Assembly: GCA_032718475.1 (NCBI GenBank)
Contig: JAUCBJ010001577.1
Coordinates: forward strand, 24,121-88,120
Direction of reading: 5' to 3'
DNA from: Nemertoderma westbladi
Taxonomy: Eukaryota; Xenacoelomorpha; Nemertodermatida; Nemertodermatidae
DNA: 64,000 bases
The position numbers and the translations under genes are program-made. Of the stretch, positions 9,834 through 21,665 are shown one piece after another. Within the stretch, counting starts at the first letter, position 1; every line of letters starts with the position of its first letter. Below the pieces are notes generated by a model. The model was given only the letters and a program-made list of their open reading frames with translations. It had not been told where the DNA came from and made no database searches.

Positions 9834-12678
9834 CTAGTGACGGGCCTAGCGGCCCGATAAGGAACCGACTTTTTATTTCAAATAAAAGAGACAACGAGCT
9901 CGGCTCGGTCTGGCACGATTGGGCTCGATTCAGTTCGACTTGGCTTCATCGGCTTGGGTTGGCTCGATTGGGTTTGACTCGGCTTGATTGGGCTCGACTC
10001 GACTCAGTCCGGCTCAATTTAGCGTGACCCAGCTCGAATCGGCTCGATTGGGCTCGGCTCGGCTCGGCTCGGCTCGGCTCGGCTCGGCTCGGCTCGGCTC
10101 GGCTCGGCTCGGCTCGGCTCGGTCTGACTAGACTCAGCTTGATTCGGCTCGATTGGGTTCGATTTGGCTCGGTCCGGCTCGAATTGGCTCAATTGGGCTC
10201 GATTCAGCTCAATCTGCTCAACTCGGCTCGATTGAGATTGATTGGGCTTGATTCGGCTCGATTTGGCTCAACTTGGCTCAGTCCGGCTCGACTTGGCTCA
10301 GTCTGGCTCAATTGGGCTCGACTAGGCTTGATTGGACTCGACTTGGCTCTATTGGGCTCGACTCGATTCGATTGGGCTTGACTCGGCTTAGTCTGATTTG
10401 ACTCGGCTTGATTGGGCTCAACTTGGCTCCGTCCGGCTCGACTCGGCGCAATTGGGCTCGACTCGGCCTCGGCTCGGCTCGGCTCGGCTTGGCTTGGCTC
10501 GGCTCGGCTCGGCTCGGCTCGGTCTGACTCGACTCAGCTTGATTCGGCTCGATTGGGTTCGATTCGGCTCGGTCCGGCTCGAATTGGCTCAATTGGGCTC
10601 GATTCAGCTCAATCTGCTCAACTCGGCTCGATTGGGATTGATTGGGCTTGATTCGGCTCGATTTGGCTCAACTTGGCTCAGTCCGGCTCGACTTGGCTCG
10701 GTCTGGCTCAATTGGGCTCGACTAGGCTTCATTGGACTCGACTCGGCTCTATTGGGCTCGACTCGATTCGATTGGGCTTGACTCGGCTTAGTCTGGTTCG
10801 ACTCGGCTTGATTGGGATCAACTTGGCTCCGTCCGGCTCGACTCGGCTTGATTGAGCTCGACTCGACACACTCCAGCTCAATTTTGCGTGACACGGCTCG
10901 ACTCGGCTTGATTGAGCTCGGCTCAGCTCGGTCTGACTCGAATCAGCTCGATTCGGCTCAATCCGCTCGATTGGGTTCGACTTGGCTCAGTCCGGCTCGA
11001 CTTGGCTCAATTCGGCTCAATCTGCTCGATTGGGCTCTACTCAGCTCGATAGGCCTCAAATCGGCTCGATTGGGATTGATTGGGCTTGACTCGGCTTGAT
11101 TTGGCTCAACTTGACTCAGTCCGGCTCGATTGGGCTCAACTTGCCTCGGTCCGGCTCAATTGGGCTCGACTAGGCTTGATTGAGCTCGACTCGGCTCTAT
11201 TGGGCTCGATTCGACTCGATTGGGCTTGACTTGGCTCAGTCTGGCTCGACTCGGCTTGATTGGGCTCAACTCAGCTCCGTTTGACTCGATTGGGCTCAAC
11301 TCGGCTTGATCGCCTCGATTGGTTCTATTCGGCTCGATCGGTTTGGTTCGGTTTGATTGACACACGCTGCTGGAAGGGTCAAAGCCAAACTCACGTGCTG
11401 CTCGAAGGGACAAAGTTAAACAGTATGTCTATTATTTGATGTAACTCACGTGCTGCTCGAAGGGCGCAACATCATATATCGAAGGGTCAAAGCAAAACTC
11501 ACGTGCTGCTCGAAGGGACAAAGTCAAACAATGTGTCTATTATTTGATGTAACTCACGTGCTGCTCGAAGGGCGCAAATACATATATCGAAGGGTCGAAG
11601 CAAAACTCACGTGCTGCTCGAAAGGACAAAGTCAAACATTGTGTCTATTATTTGATTAACTGACGTGCTGCTCGAAGGGCGCAACTATATCGAAACAAGC
11701 CCCCCTGTCTTGTATTTTAATTATATCAGAAATCGTTGCCTTCAGCACAAATTATCTAAAAATTCATTCACCTGAAGTATGGGTAACATTATAAATTCGT
11801 TTTTCGCACAGTAGAGTTAACTAAAGCAAATACCCTTCAGGTTGACTGAATGATTTTATTAATGTTTGCCATGCATAATGTACTATATTTGGGTCCCATG
11901 ACCCACCCCATTGAACAGCTTTGCTTACATCTGATAGAGAGTAATCCCAAATTAACTTCCCTCTACGAAAATTATTTTAATTAAATACATACAACATAGC
12001 AGTCAACTCTGCAGTCAACAGTGATTTTTATATTTCTAACTATAATGTTAGTCTTAGCCTTACAGAGTATCAGTATAAGGCTGAGTAAACATTCCACCTT
12101 ATAAGCATACAGCCTCCACAGTATTAATGTTGGCATTAATGTAGCCGATACACTGTATACCTAATAGTCATTCAGCAGGGGTAAGAGTTATTCAGCTGAG
12201 GCGGTAATAGATTGCAAACTAAACCAACCAGTTGGCAGCCTCATTGATTTATACTAAGCCTGTGTAGAACCACAAACTAAATCAACCAGTTAATATTTGC
12301 TTTGACAGAGAGTGCAGGGCCTAAACAAACAAACAGTAAGGGTGTACTAAGTACAATAATCTTGGCAACCTCATCGATTTATACTAAGCCTTGTGTAGAA
12401 ATGCATTACATAAGCCATTTTTCATCAGGACACCAGCTGTCATGGGTGTTATTTTACCATTGCGCCTATGGCGTTTTTTCGTTTATGTCTAATTTTCGAG
12501 CCCACGGCTCATGGACGAAATAGCGGAACATACCAGGGACCTTAGAATCGCGGTATCTAGCCGCTGTGAAAATTTCATCAAAATCGTTAGAGTAGTTTTG
12601 GCTGTAGATTAGCCAGCCAGCCAGCCAGCCAGCCAGTCAGTCAACAATTCTTACAGTAATGAACCTCTCGGTTCCTAA
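9834..12678 (+). mobile_element. hairpin-ended tandem unit U5 (type I ends, mosaic body)
   Basis: Type I ends. The interior is a GC-rich array (9899-11362), an E-box minisatellite (about 11365-11690), then body B sequence until about 12015. There it switches to a type II-like core segment ('gtgatttttatatttctaac...') and finally a body A 3' end. It shows that interiors recombine while termini stay fixed. Confidence 0.7.
9899..11362 (+). repeat. GC-rich decamer array with two pure CGGCT patches (U5)
   Basis: Pure pentamer patches occur near 10034-10120 and 10468-10520. The decamer blocks after each patch (about 10120-10380 and 10525-10790) are near copies of each other, so about 0.4 kb of the array has been tandemly duplicated. 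Confidence 0.85.
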
Positions 12679-14165
12679 CTAGTGACGGGCCTAGCGGCCC
12701 GATAAGGAACCGACTTTTTATTTTAAATAAAAGAGACAACGAGAATTAGTATAGAACTAATAAATATGTAAAAATACAATCATATTTCATACAATAATTA
12801 TTAATAAATTCGATCTATTATTAGTTGCTCAATTCTAGAACAAAATCGACCTGCAACTAGTGAAGACCTCGTTTTGGAATTTCGAAACCACGCTGGTGCG
12901 ATGCGCGATATCGTGTTTAGTTAATAAATCGAAAACTCCATCAATTCATGTGCAACCAGTAATAAGAAATCGCGATAAATGTAATTAAATAAAAATTATT
13001 CTAGAAAAATTTTCCTCAAAAAGTATGAAGTCTTGGCATTGGTGACGCGAAACTAGGCTAGTGAGATTCAGGATATTGCGTTTAATATAAAAATCGAAAA
13101 CGCTATCGAATTCTGTAAAGGCGTTAATAAAATACTGCAACTTTTTTGAAATTTGTAAAATTCTAGAACTAGAAAAAATTAATTTTTGAACGGCGCTGTT
13201 TGGGTTTTCGAAACATGGATAGGCTGAAAGAGGACATCGAATTAAGTTGAAAAATGAAAACCCCATCGAATTTGGACAAAGCGTTCCGGAGTTATAGCGG
13301 ATCGAAAAAAATTGACCCCCCCAGTCGCCAAAAATTTACAGTAATTTAAAATTTTGCAAAAAAAAATTTTTGCGTTATTTTTGATGGCGAATCGATTGGT
13401 AGTACTGGCTACGAAAATTTTTTTTTGAAATTTTTGGTCAGAAAAAAAAAACATGGAAAAAGTATATTTTAAAAAAGATTTGATGTCTTTGCCTATGGTC
13501 AGAGAATTATCCAACTCTGTAACTTGGCAATCGCTCAAATCCATTCAGCTGAATGGCACAGTAGAGTAAACTAAAGTAAATTCCCTATACAATGTTCTGA
13601 AGGGGAGACTGACAGAGAGTAATCCAACCAATAAAACATTTTGCAATAATGTTGGCATTAATGTAGCCAACACAGTGTGTACTTAAGTCATTCAGCTTAC
13701 ATTAGCAGAGTGAGATATTCCCATAGAATTGCATTGGGAAGAGTAATTCAGCTGAGGCAATAATAGATTTCAAACTAAACCAACCAGTTAATATTTGCTT
13801 TGACAGAGTGTCCTAGGGCCTAAACAAACAGTATGGGTGTACTGAGTACAATAATCTTGGCAACCTCATCGATTTATACTAAGCCTTGTGTAGAAATGCA
13901 TTACATAAGCCATTTTTCATCAGGACACCAGCTGTCATGGGTGTTATTTTACCATTGCGTCTATGGCGTTTTTTCGTTTATCTCTATTTTTCGAGCCCAG
14001 AGGCTATGGACGGAGTAGCCGATCATACCAGGGACCTTAGAATCGCGGTATCTAGATGCTGTGAAAATTTCATCAAAATCGTTAGAGTAGTTTTGGCTGT
14101 AGATCAGCCAGCCAGCCAGTCAATCAGCCAACAATTCTTACAGTAATGAACCTCTCGGTTCCTAA
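12679..14165 (+). mobile_element. hairpin-ended tandem unit U6 (type I ends, body A)
   Basis: A typical body A unit of 1487 bp. After the 5' hairpin and 'aaataaaagagacaacgag' comes AT-rich DNA, a core of three diverged ~160-bp repeats (12861-13375), a poly-C tract, a region ending in 'gcctatggcgttttttcg', then (CAGC)n, the 3' hairpin and CTAA. The 3' module is slightly divergent ('cagaggctatggacggagtag'). Confidence 0.75.
12861..13375 (+). repeat. three decayed ~160-bp core repeats in body A
   Basis: Three successive segments, starting near 12861, 13023 and 13189, share a skeleton: TTGG..TTTCGAAAC early, then GAAAAC.CCATC.AATT about 75-90 bases later. The matching GAAAAC motifs lie near 12931, 13098 and 13257, spaced about 160 bases. 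Every body A unit carries the same three segments, so the triplication predates spread of the array. Confidence 0.6.
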
Positions 14166-15656
14166 CTAGTGACGGGCCTAGCGGCCCGATAAGGAACCGA
14201 CTTTTTATTTCAAATAAAAGAGACAACGAGAATTATTATAGAACTAATAATTATGTAATTATGTAAAAATACAATCATATTTCATACAATAATTATTAAT
14301 AAATTCGATCTATTATTAGTTGCTCAATTATAGAACAAAATCGACCTGCAACTAGTGGAAACCTCGTTTTGGAATTTTGAAACCACGCTGGTGCGATGCG
14401 CGATATGTGTTTAGTTAATAAAGTGAAAACTCCATCAATTCATGTGCAACCAGTAATAAGAAATCGCGATAAATGTAATTTGAATAAAAATTATTCTAGA
14501 AAAATTTTCCTCAAAAAGTATGAAGTCTTGGCATTGGTGACGCGAAACTAGGCTAGTGAGATTCAGGATATTGCGTTTAATATAAAAATCGAAAACGCTA
14601 TCGAATTCCGTAAAGGTGTTAATAAAATACTGCAACTTTTTTGAAATTTGTAAAATTCTAGAACTAGAAAAAATTAATTTTTGAACGGCGCTGTTTGGGG
14701 TTTCGAAACATGGATAGGCTGAAAGAGGACATCGAATTAAGTTGAAAAATGAAAACCCCATCGAATTTGGACAAAGCGTTCCGGAGTTATAGCGGATCGA
14801 AAAAAATTGACCCCCCCCAGTCGCCAAAAATTTACAGTAATTTAAAATTTTGCAAAAAAAATTTTTTGCGTTATTTTTGATGGCGAATCGATTGGCAGTA
14901 CTGGCTACGAAAAAATTTTTTTTTGAAATTTTTGGTCAGAAAAAAAACATGGAAAAAGTATCTTTTGAAAAAAATTTGATGTCTTTCTTTGCCTACTGTA
15001 TGGTCAGAGAATGATCCAACTCTGTAACTTGGCAATCGCTCAAATCCATTCAGCTGAATGGCACAGTAGAGTAAACTAAAGTAAATTCCCTATACATACA
15101 ATGTTCTGAAGGGGAGACTGACAGAGAGTAATCCAACAATAAAACATTTTGCAATAATGCTGGCATTAATGTAGCCAACACACTGTGTACTTAACCGTCA
15201 TTCAGCTTACATTAGCAGAGGGAGAAACTTGGATACTCAACTAGAATGCATTGGGAAGAGTTATTCAGCTGAGGCGATACTAGATTTCAAACTAAACCAA
15301 CCAGTTAATGTTTGCATTGCCAGAGAGTGGTGAGTGGTTGGTTGGGCCTAAACAAACAGTATGGGTGTACTAAGTATAATATTCTTGGCAACCTCATCAA
15401 TTTATTACTAAGCCTTGTGTATTAATGCATTACATAAGCCATTTTTCATGAGGACACCAGCTGTCATTGGTGTTATTTTACCATTGCGCCTATGGCGTTT
15501 TTTCGTTTATGTCTATTTTTCGAGCCCACGGCTCATGGACGAAATAGCGGAACATACCAGGGACCTTAGAATCGCGGCATCTAGCCGCTGTGAAAATTTC
15601 ATCAAAATCGTTAGAGTAGTTTTGGCTGTAGATTAGCCAGCCAGCCAGCCAGCCAG

Positions 15657-15687
<31 letters not shown>

Positions 15688-15726
15688 GCCAACAATTCTT
15701 ACAGTAATGAACCTCTCGGTTCCTAA
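14166..15726 (+). mobile_element. hairpin-ended tandem unit U7 (type I ends, body A)
   Basis: Body A with an expanded tail: (CAGC)n followed by a (CAAT)n run (about 15655-15690) before the 3' hairpin. Its 'tctttctttgcctactgtatgg' and 'gagaaacttggatactcaac' variants are shared with U21, so the two are close relatives although far apart. Confidence 0.7.
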
Positions 15727-17208
15727 CTAGTGACGGGCCTAGCGGCCCGATAAGGAACCGACTTTTTATTTTAAATAAAAGAGACAACGAGAAATAGTAT
15801 AGAACTAATAATTATGTAAAAATACAATCATATTTCATACAATAATTATTAATAAATTCGATCTATTATTAGTTGCTCAATTCTAGAACAAAATCGACCT
15901 GCAACTAGTGAAGACCTCGTTTTGGAATTTCGAAACCACGCTGGTGCGATGCGCGATATCGTGTTTAGTTAATAAATTGAAAACTCCATCAATTCATGTG
16001 CAACCAGTAATAAGAAATCGCGATAAATGTAATTAAATAAAAATTATTCTAGAAAACTTTTCCTCAAAAAGTATGAAGTCTTGGCATTGGTGACGCGAAA
16101 CTAGGCTATTGAGATTCAGGATATTGCGTTTAATATAAAAATCGAAAACGCTATCGAATTCCGTAAAGGCGTTAATAAAATACTGCAACTTTTTTGAAAT
16201 TTGTAAAATTCTAGAACTAGAAAAAATTAATTTTTGAACAGCGCTGTGTGGGGTTTCGAAACATGGATAGGCTGAAAGAGGACATCGAATTAAGTTGAAA
16301 AATGAAAACCCCATCGAATTTGGACAAAGCGTTCCGGAGTTATAGCGGATCAAAAAAAATTGACCCCCCCCAGTCGCCAAAAATTTACAGTAATTTAAAA
16401 TTTTGCAAAAAAAAATTTTTGCGTTATTTTTGATGGCGAATCGATTGGCAGTACTGAGTACGAAAAATTTTTTTTGAAATTTTTGGTCAGAAAAAAAAAC
16501 ATTGAAAAAGTATATTTTTAAAAAGATTTGTCTTTGCCTATGGTCAGAGAATGATCCAACTCTGTACTTGGCAATCGCTCAAATCCATTCAGCTGAATGC
16601 ACAGTAGAGTAAACTAAAGTAAATTCCCTATACAATGTTCTGAAGGGGAGACTGACAGAGAGTAATCCAACAATAAAACATTTTGCAATAATGTTGGCAT
16701 TAATGTAGCCAACACACTGTGTACTAAACCGTCATTCAGCTTACATTAGCAGAGTGAGATATTCGCATAGAATGCATTGGGAAGAGTAATTCAGCTGAGG
16801 CGATAATAGATTTCAAACTAAACCAACCAGTTAATATTTGCTTTGACAGAGTGTCCTAGGGCCTAAACAAACAGTATGGGTGTACTGAGTACAATAATCT
16901 TGGCAACCTCATCGATTTATACTAAGCCTTGTGTAGAAATCCATTACATAAGCCATTTTTCATCACGACACCAGCTGTTATTGGTGTTATTTTACCATTG
17001 CGCCTATGGCGTTTTTTCGTTTATGTCTATTTTTCGAGCCCACGGCTCATGGACGAAATAGCGGAACATACCAGGGACCTTAGAATCGCGGTATCCAGCC
17101 GCTGTGAAAATTTCATCAAAATCGTTAGAGTAGTTTTGGCTATAGATTAGCCAGTCAGCCAGTCAATCAGCCAACAATTCTTACAGTAATGAACCTCTCG
17201 GTTCCTGA
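15727..17208 (+). mobile_element. hairpin-ended tandem unit U8 (type I ends, CTGA terminus)
   Basis: Body A, 1482 bp. The terminal tetranucleotide is CTGA in place of CTAA; this still fits a CTRR consensus. Confidence 0.7.
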
Positions 17209-18715
17209 CTAGTGACGGGCCTAGCGGCCCGATAAGGAACCTACTTTTTATTTTAAATAAAAGAGACAACGAGAATTAGTATAGAACTAATAATTATCTA
17301 AAAATACAATCATATTTCATACAATAATTATTAATAAATTCGATCCATTATTAGTTGCTCAATTCTAGAACAAAATCGACCTGCAACTAGTGAAGACCTC
17401 GTTTTGGAATTTCGAAACCACGCTGGTGCGATGCGCGATATCGTGTTTAGTTAATAAATTGAAAACTCCATCAATTCATGTGCAATCAGTAATAAGAAAT
17501 CGCGATAAATGTAATTAAATAAAAATTATTCTAGAAAAATTTTCCTCAAAAAGTATGAAATCTTGGCATTGGTGACGCGAAACTAGGCTAGTGAGATTCA
17601 GGATATTGCGTTTAATATAAAAATCGAAAAAGCTATCGAATTCCAAAAAGGCGTTAATAAAATACTGTAACTTTTTTGAAATTTGTAAAATTCTAGAACT
17701 AGAAAAAATTTATTTTTGAACGGCGCTGTTTGGGGTTTCGAAACATGGATAGGCTGAAAGAGGACATCGAATTAAGTTGAAAAATGAAAACCCCATCGAA
17801 TTTGGACAAAGCGTTCCGGAGTTATAGCGGATCGAAAAAAATTGACCCCCCCCCCAGTCGCCAAAAATTTACAGTAATTTAAAATTTTGCAAAAAAAAAT
17901 TTTTGCGTTATTTTTGATGGCGAATCGATTGGCAGTACTGGCTAAGAAAAAATTTTTTTTGAAATTTTTGGTCAGAAAAAAAAACATGGAAAAAGTATAT
18001 TTTTAAAAAGATTTGATGTCTTTGCCTATGGTCAGAGAATGATCCAACTCTGTAACTTGGCAATCGCTCAAATCCATTCAGCTGAATGGCACAGTAGAGT
18101 AAACTAAAGTAAATTCCCTATACAATGTTCTGAAGGGGAGACTGACAGAGAGTAATCCAACAATAAAACATTTTGCAATAATGTTGGCATTAATGTAGCC
18201 AACTCACTGTGTACGTAAGAGTCATTCAGCTTACATTAGCAGAGTGAGATATTCGCATAGATTTGCATTGGGAAGAGTAATTCAGCTGAGGCGATATTAG
18301 ATTTCAAACTAAACCAACTCGTTAATGTTTGCTTTGACAGAGAGTGGTGGCCTATACAAACAGTATGGGTGTACTAAGTACAATAATCTTGGCAACCTCA
18401 TCGATTTATACTAAGCCTTGTGTAGAAATCCATTACATAAGCCATTTTTCATCCTGACACCAGCTGTTATTGGTGTTATTTTACCATTGCGTCTATGGCG
18501 TTTTTTCGTTTATGTCTATTTTTCGAGCCCACGGCTCATGGACGAAATAGCGGAACATCCAGGGACCTTAGAATCGCGGTATCTAGCCGCTGTGAAAATT
18601 TCATCAAAATCGTTAGAGTAGTTTTGGCTGTAGATCAGTCAGCCAGCCAGTCAGCCAGCCAGCCAGCCAGTCAGTCAACAATTCTTACAGTAATGAACCT
18701 CTCGGTTCCTAATAA
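17209..18715 (+). mobile_element. hairpin-ended tandem unit U9 (type I ends)
   Basis: Body A, 1507 bp. It ends GGTTCCTAATAA, three bases longer than other copies, before the next CTAGTGAC. Confidence 0.7.
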
Positions 18716-20187
18716 CTAGTGACGGGCCTAGCGGCCCGATAAGGAACCGACTTTTTATTTTAAATAAAAGAGACAACGAGAATTAGTATAGAACTAATAA
18801 TTATGTAAAAATACAATCATATTTCATACAATAATTATTATTAATAAATTTGATCTGTTATTAGTTGCTCAATTCTAGAACAAAATCGACCTGCAACTAG
18901 TGAAGACCTCGTTTTGGAATTTCGAAACCACGCTGGTGTGATGCGCGATATCGTGTTTAGTTAATAAATTGAAAACTCCATCAGTTCATGTGCAACCAGT
19001 AATAAGAAATCGCGATAAAGTAATTAAATAAAAATTATTCTAGAAAAATTTTCCTCAAAAAGTATGAAGTCTTGGCATTGGTGACGCGAAACTAGGCTAG
19101 TGAGATTCAGGATATTGCGTTTAATATAAAAATCGAAAACGCTATCGAATTCCGTAAAGGCGTTAATAAAATACTGCAACTTTTTTGAAATTTGTAAAAT
19201 TCTAGAACTAGAAAAAATGAACGGCGCTGTTTGGGGTTTCGAAACATGGATAGGCTGAAAGAGGACATCGAATTAAGTTGAAAAATGAAAACCCCATCGA
19301 ATTTGGACAACGCGTTCTGGAGTTATAGCGGATCGAAAAAAATTGACCCCCCCCAGTCGCCAAAAATTTACAGTAATTTAAAATTTTGCAAAAAAAATTT
19401 TTTGCGTTATTTTTGATGGCGAATCGATTGGCAGTACTGGCTACGAAAAATTTTTTTTTGAAATTTTTGGTCAGAAAAAAAAACATGGAAAAAGTATATT
19501 TTTAAAAAGATTTGATATCTTTGCAGAGAATGATCCAACTCTGTAACTTGGCAATCGCTCAAATCCATTCAGCTGAATGGCACAGTAGAGTAAATTAAAG
19601 TAAATTCCCTATACAATGTTCTGAAGGGGTGACTGACAGAGAGTAATCCAACAATAAAACATTTTGCAATAATGTTGGCATTAATGTAGCCAACTCACTG
19701 TGTACGTAACAGTCATTCAGCTTACATTAGCAGAGTGAGATATTCGCATAGAATGCATTGGGAAGAGTAATTCAGCTGAGGCGATATTAGATTTCAAACT
19801 AAACCAACCAGTTAATAATGTTTGCTTTGACAGAGAGTGGTGGCCTATACAAACAGTATGGGTGTACTGAGTATAATAATCTTGGCAACCTCATCGATTT
19901 ATTACTAAGCCTTCTGTAGAAATGCATTACATAAGCCATTTTTCATCACGACACCAGCTGTTATTGGTGTTATTTTACCATTGCGCCTATGGCGTTTTTT
20001 CGTTTATGTCTATTTTTCGAGCCCACGGCTCATGGACGAAATAGCGGAACATACCAGGGACCTTAGAATCGCGGTATCCAGCCGCTGTGAAAATTTCATC
20101 AAAATCGTTAGAGTAGTTTTGGCTGTAGATCAGTCAGTCAGCCAGTCAGCTAACAATTCTTACAGTAATGAACCTCTCGGTTCCTAA
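18716..20187 (+). mobile_element. hairpin-ended tandem unit U10 (type I ends)
   Basis: Body A, 1472 bp. It is nearly identical to the 3' half of U3 (both have 'gacaacgcgttctgg' and 'gatatct..ttgcagagaatg'), with a small deletion after 'gaactagaaaaaa' near 19216. Confidence 0.7.
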
Positions 20188-21665
20188 CTAGTGACGGGCC
20201 TAGCGGCCCGATAAGGAACCGACTTTTTATTTCAAATAAAAGAGACAACGAGAATTATTATAGAACTAATAATTATGTAAAAATACAATCTTATTTCATA
20301 CAATAATTAAATAAATTCGATCTATTATTAGTTACTCAATTCTAGAACAAAATTGACCTGCAACTAGTGAAGACCTCGTTTTGGAATTTCGAAACCACGC
20401 TGGTGCGATGCGCGATATCGTGTTTAGTTAATAAATTGAAAACTCCATCAATTCAAGTGCAACCAGTAATAAGAAATCGCGATAAATGTAATTAAATAAA
20501 AATTATTCTAGAAAAATTTTCCTCAAAAAGTATGAAGTCTTGGCGTTGGTGACGCGAAACTAGGCTAGTGAGATTCAGGATATTGCGTTTAATATAAAAA
20601 TCGAAAACGCTATCGAATTCCGTAAAGGGGTTAATAAAATACTGCAACTTTTTTGAAATTTGTAAAATTCTAGAACTGGAAAAAATTAATTTTTGAACGG
20701 CGCTGTTTGGGGTTTGGAAACATGGATAGGCTGAAAGAGGACATCAAATTAAGTTGAAAAATGAAAACCCCATCGAATTTGGACAAAGCATTCCGGAGTT
20801 ATAGCGGATCGAAAAAAATTGACCCCCCCCCAGTCGCCAAAAATTTACAGTAATTTAAAATTTTGCAAAAAAAATTTTTTGCGTTATTTTTGATGGCGAA
20901 TCGATTGGCAGTACTGGCTACGAAAAATTTTTTTTTGAAATTTTTGGTCAGAAAAAAAAACATGGAAAAAGTATATTTTTAAAAACATTTGATGTCTTTG
21001 CCTATGGTCAGAGAATGATCCAACTCTGTAACTTGGCAATCGCTCAAATCCATTCAGCTGAATGGCACAGTAGAGTAAACTAAAGTAAGTTCCCTATACA
21101 ATGTTCTGAAGGGGTGACTGACAGAGAGTAATCCAACAATAAAACATTTTGCAATAATGTTGGCATTAATGTAGCCAACTCACTGTGTAAGTAACAGTCA
21201 TTCAGCTTACATTAGCAGAGTGAGATATTCCCATACAATGCATTGGGAAGAGTAATTCAGCTGAGGCGATATTCGATTTCAAACTAAAGCAACCAGTTAA
21301 TATTTGCTTTGACAGAGTGTCCTAGGGCCTAAACAAACAGTATGGGTGTACTGAGTACAATAATCTTGGCAACCTCATCGATTTATACTAAGCCTTGTGT
21401 AGAAATCCATTACATAAGCCATTTTTCATCACGACACCAGCTGTTATTGGTGTTATTTTACCATTGCGCGTATGGCGTTTTTTCGTTTATGTCTATTTTT
21501 CGAGCCCACGGCTCATGGACGAAATAGCGGAACATACCAGGGACCTTAGAATCGCGGTATCTAGCCGCTGTGAAAAGAGTAGTTTTGGCTGTAGGTCAGT
21601 CAGTCAGTCAGCCAGTCAATCAATCAGCAAACAATTCTTACAGTAATGAACCTCTCGGTTCCTAA
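20188..21665 (+). mobile_element. hairpin-ended tandem unit U11 (type I ends), near-twin of U15
   Basis: Body A, 1478 bp. It shares private variants with U15 at 27314-28807 ('caattcaagtgcaacc', 'ggtttggaaacatgg', 'ctgtaggtcagtcagtcagt'). It differs by a ~19-bp loss of 'tttcatcaaaatcgtta' sequence near 21575, in the otherwise invariant 3' module. Confidence 0.7.

Noticed and set aside
16876-17150. Recurrent 60-97-codon ORFs in the 3' module of nearly every unit (MGVLSTIIL..., MFLSLRLWRFF...)
   Set aside because: Conserved only because the DNA repeats. They overlap in two frames, run into the (CAGT)n microsatellite, vary in start and are broken by indels in sister units.
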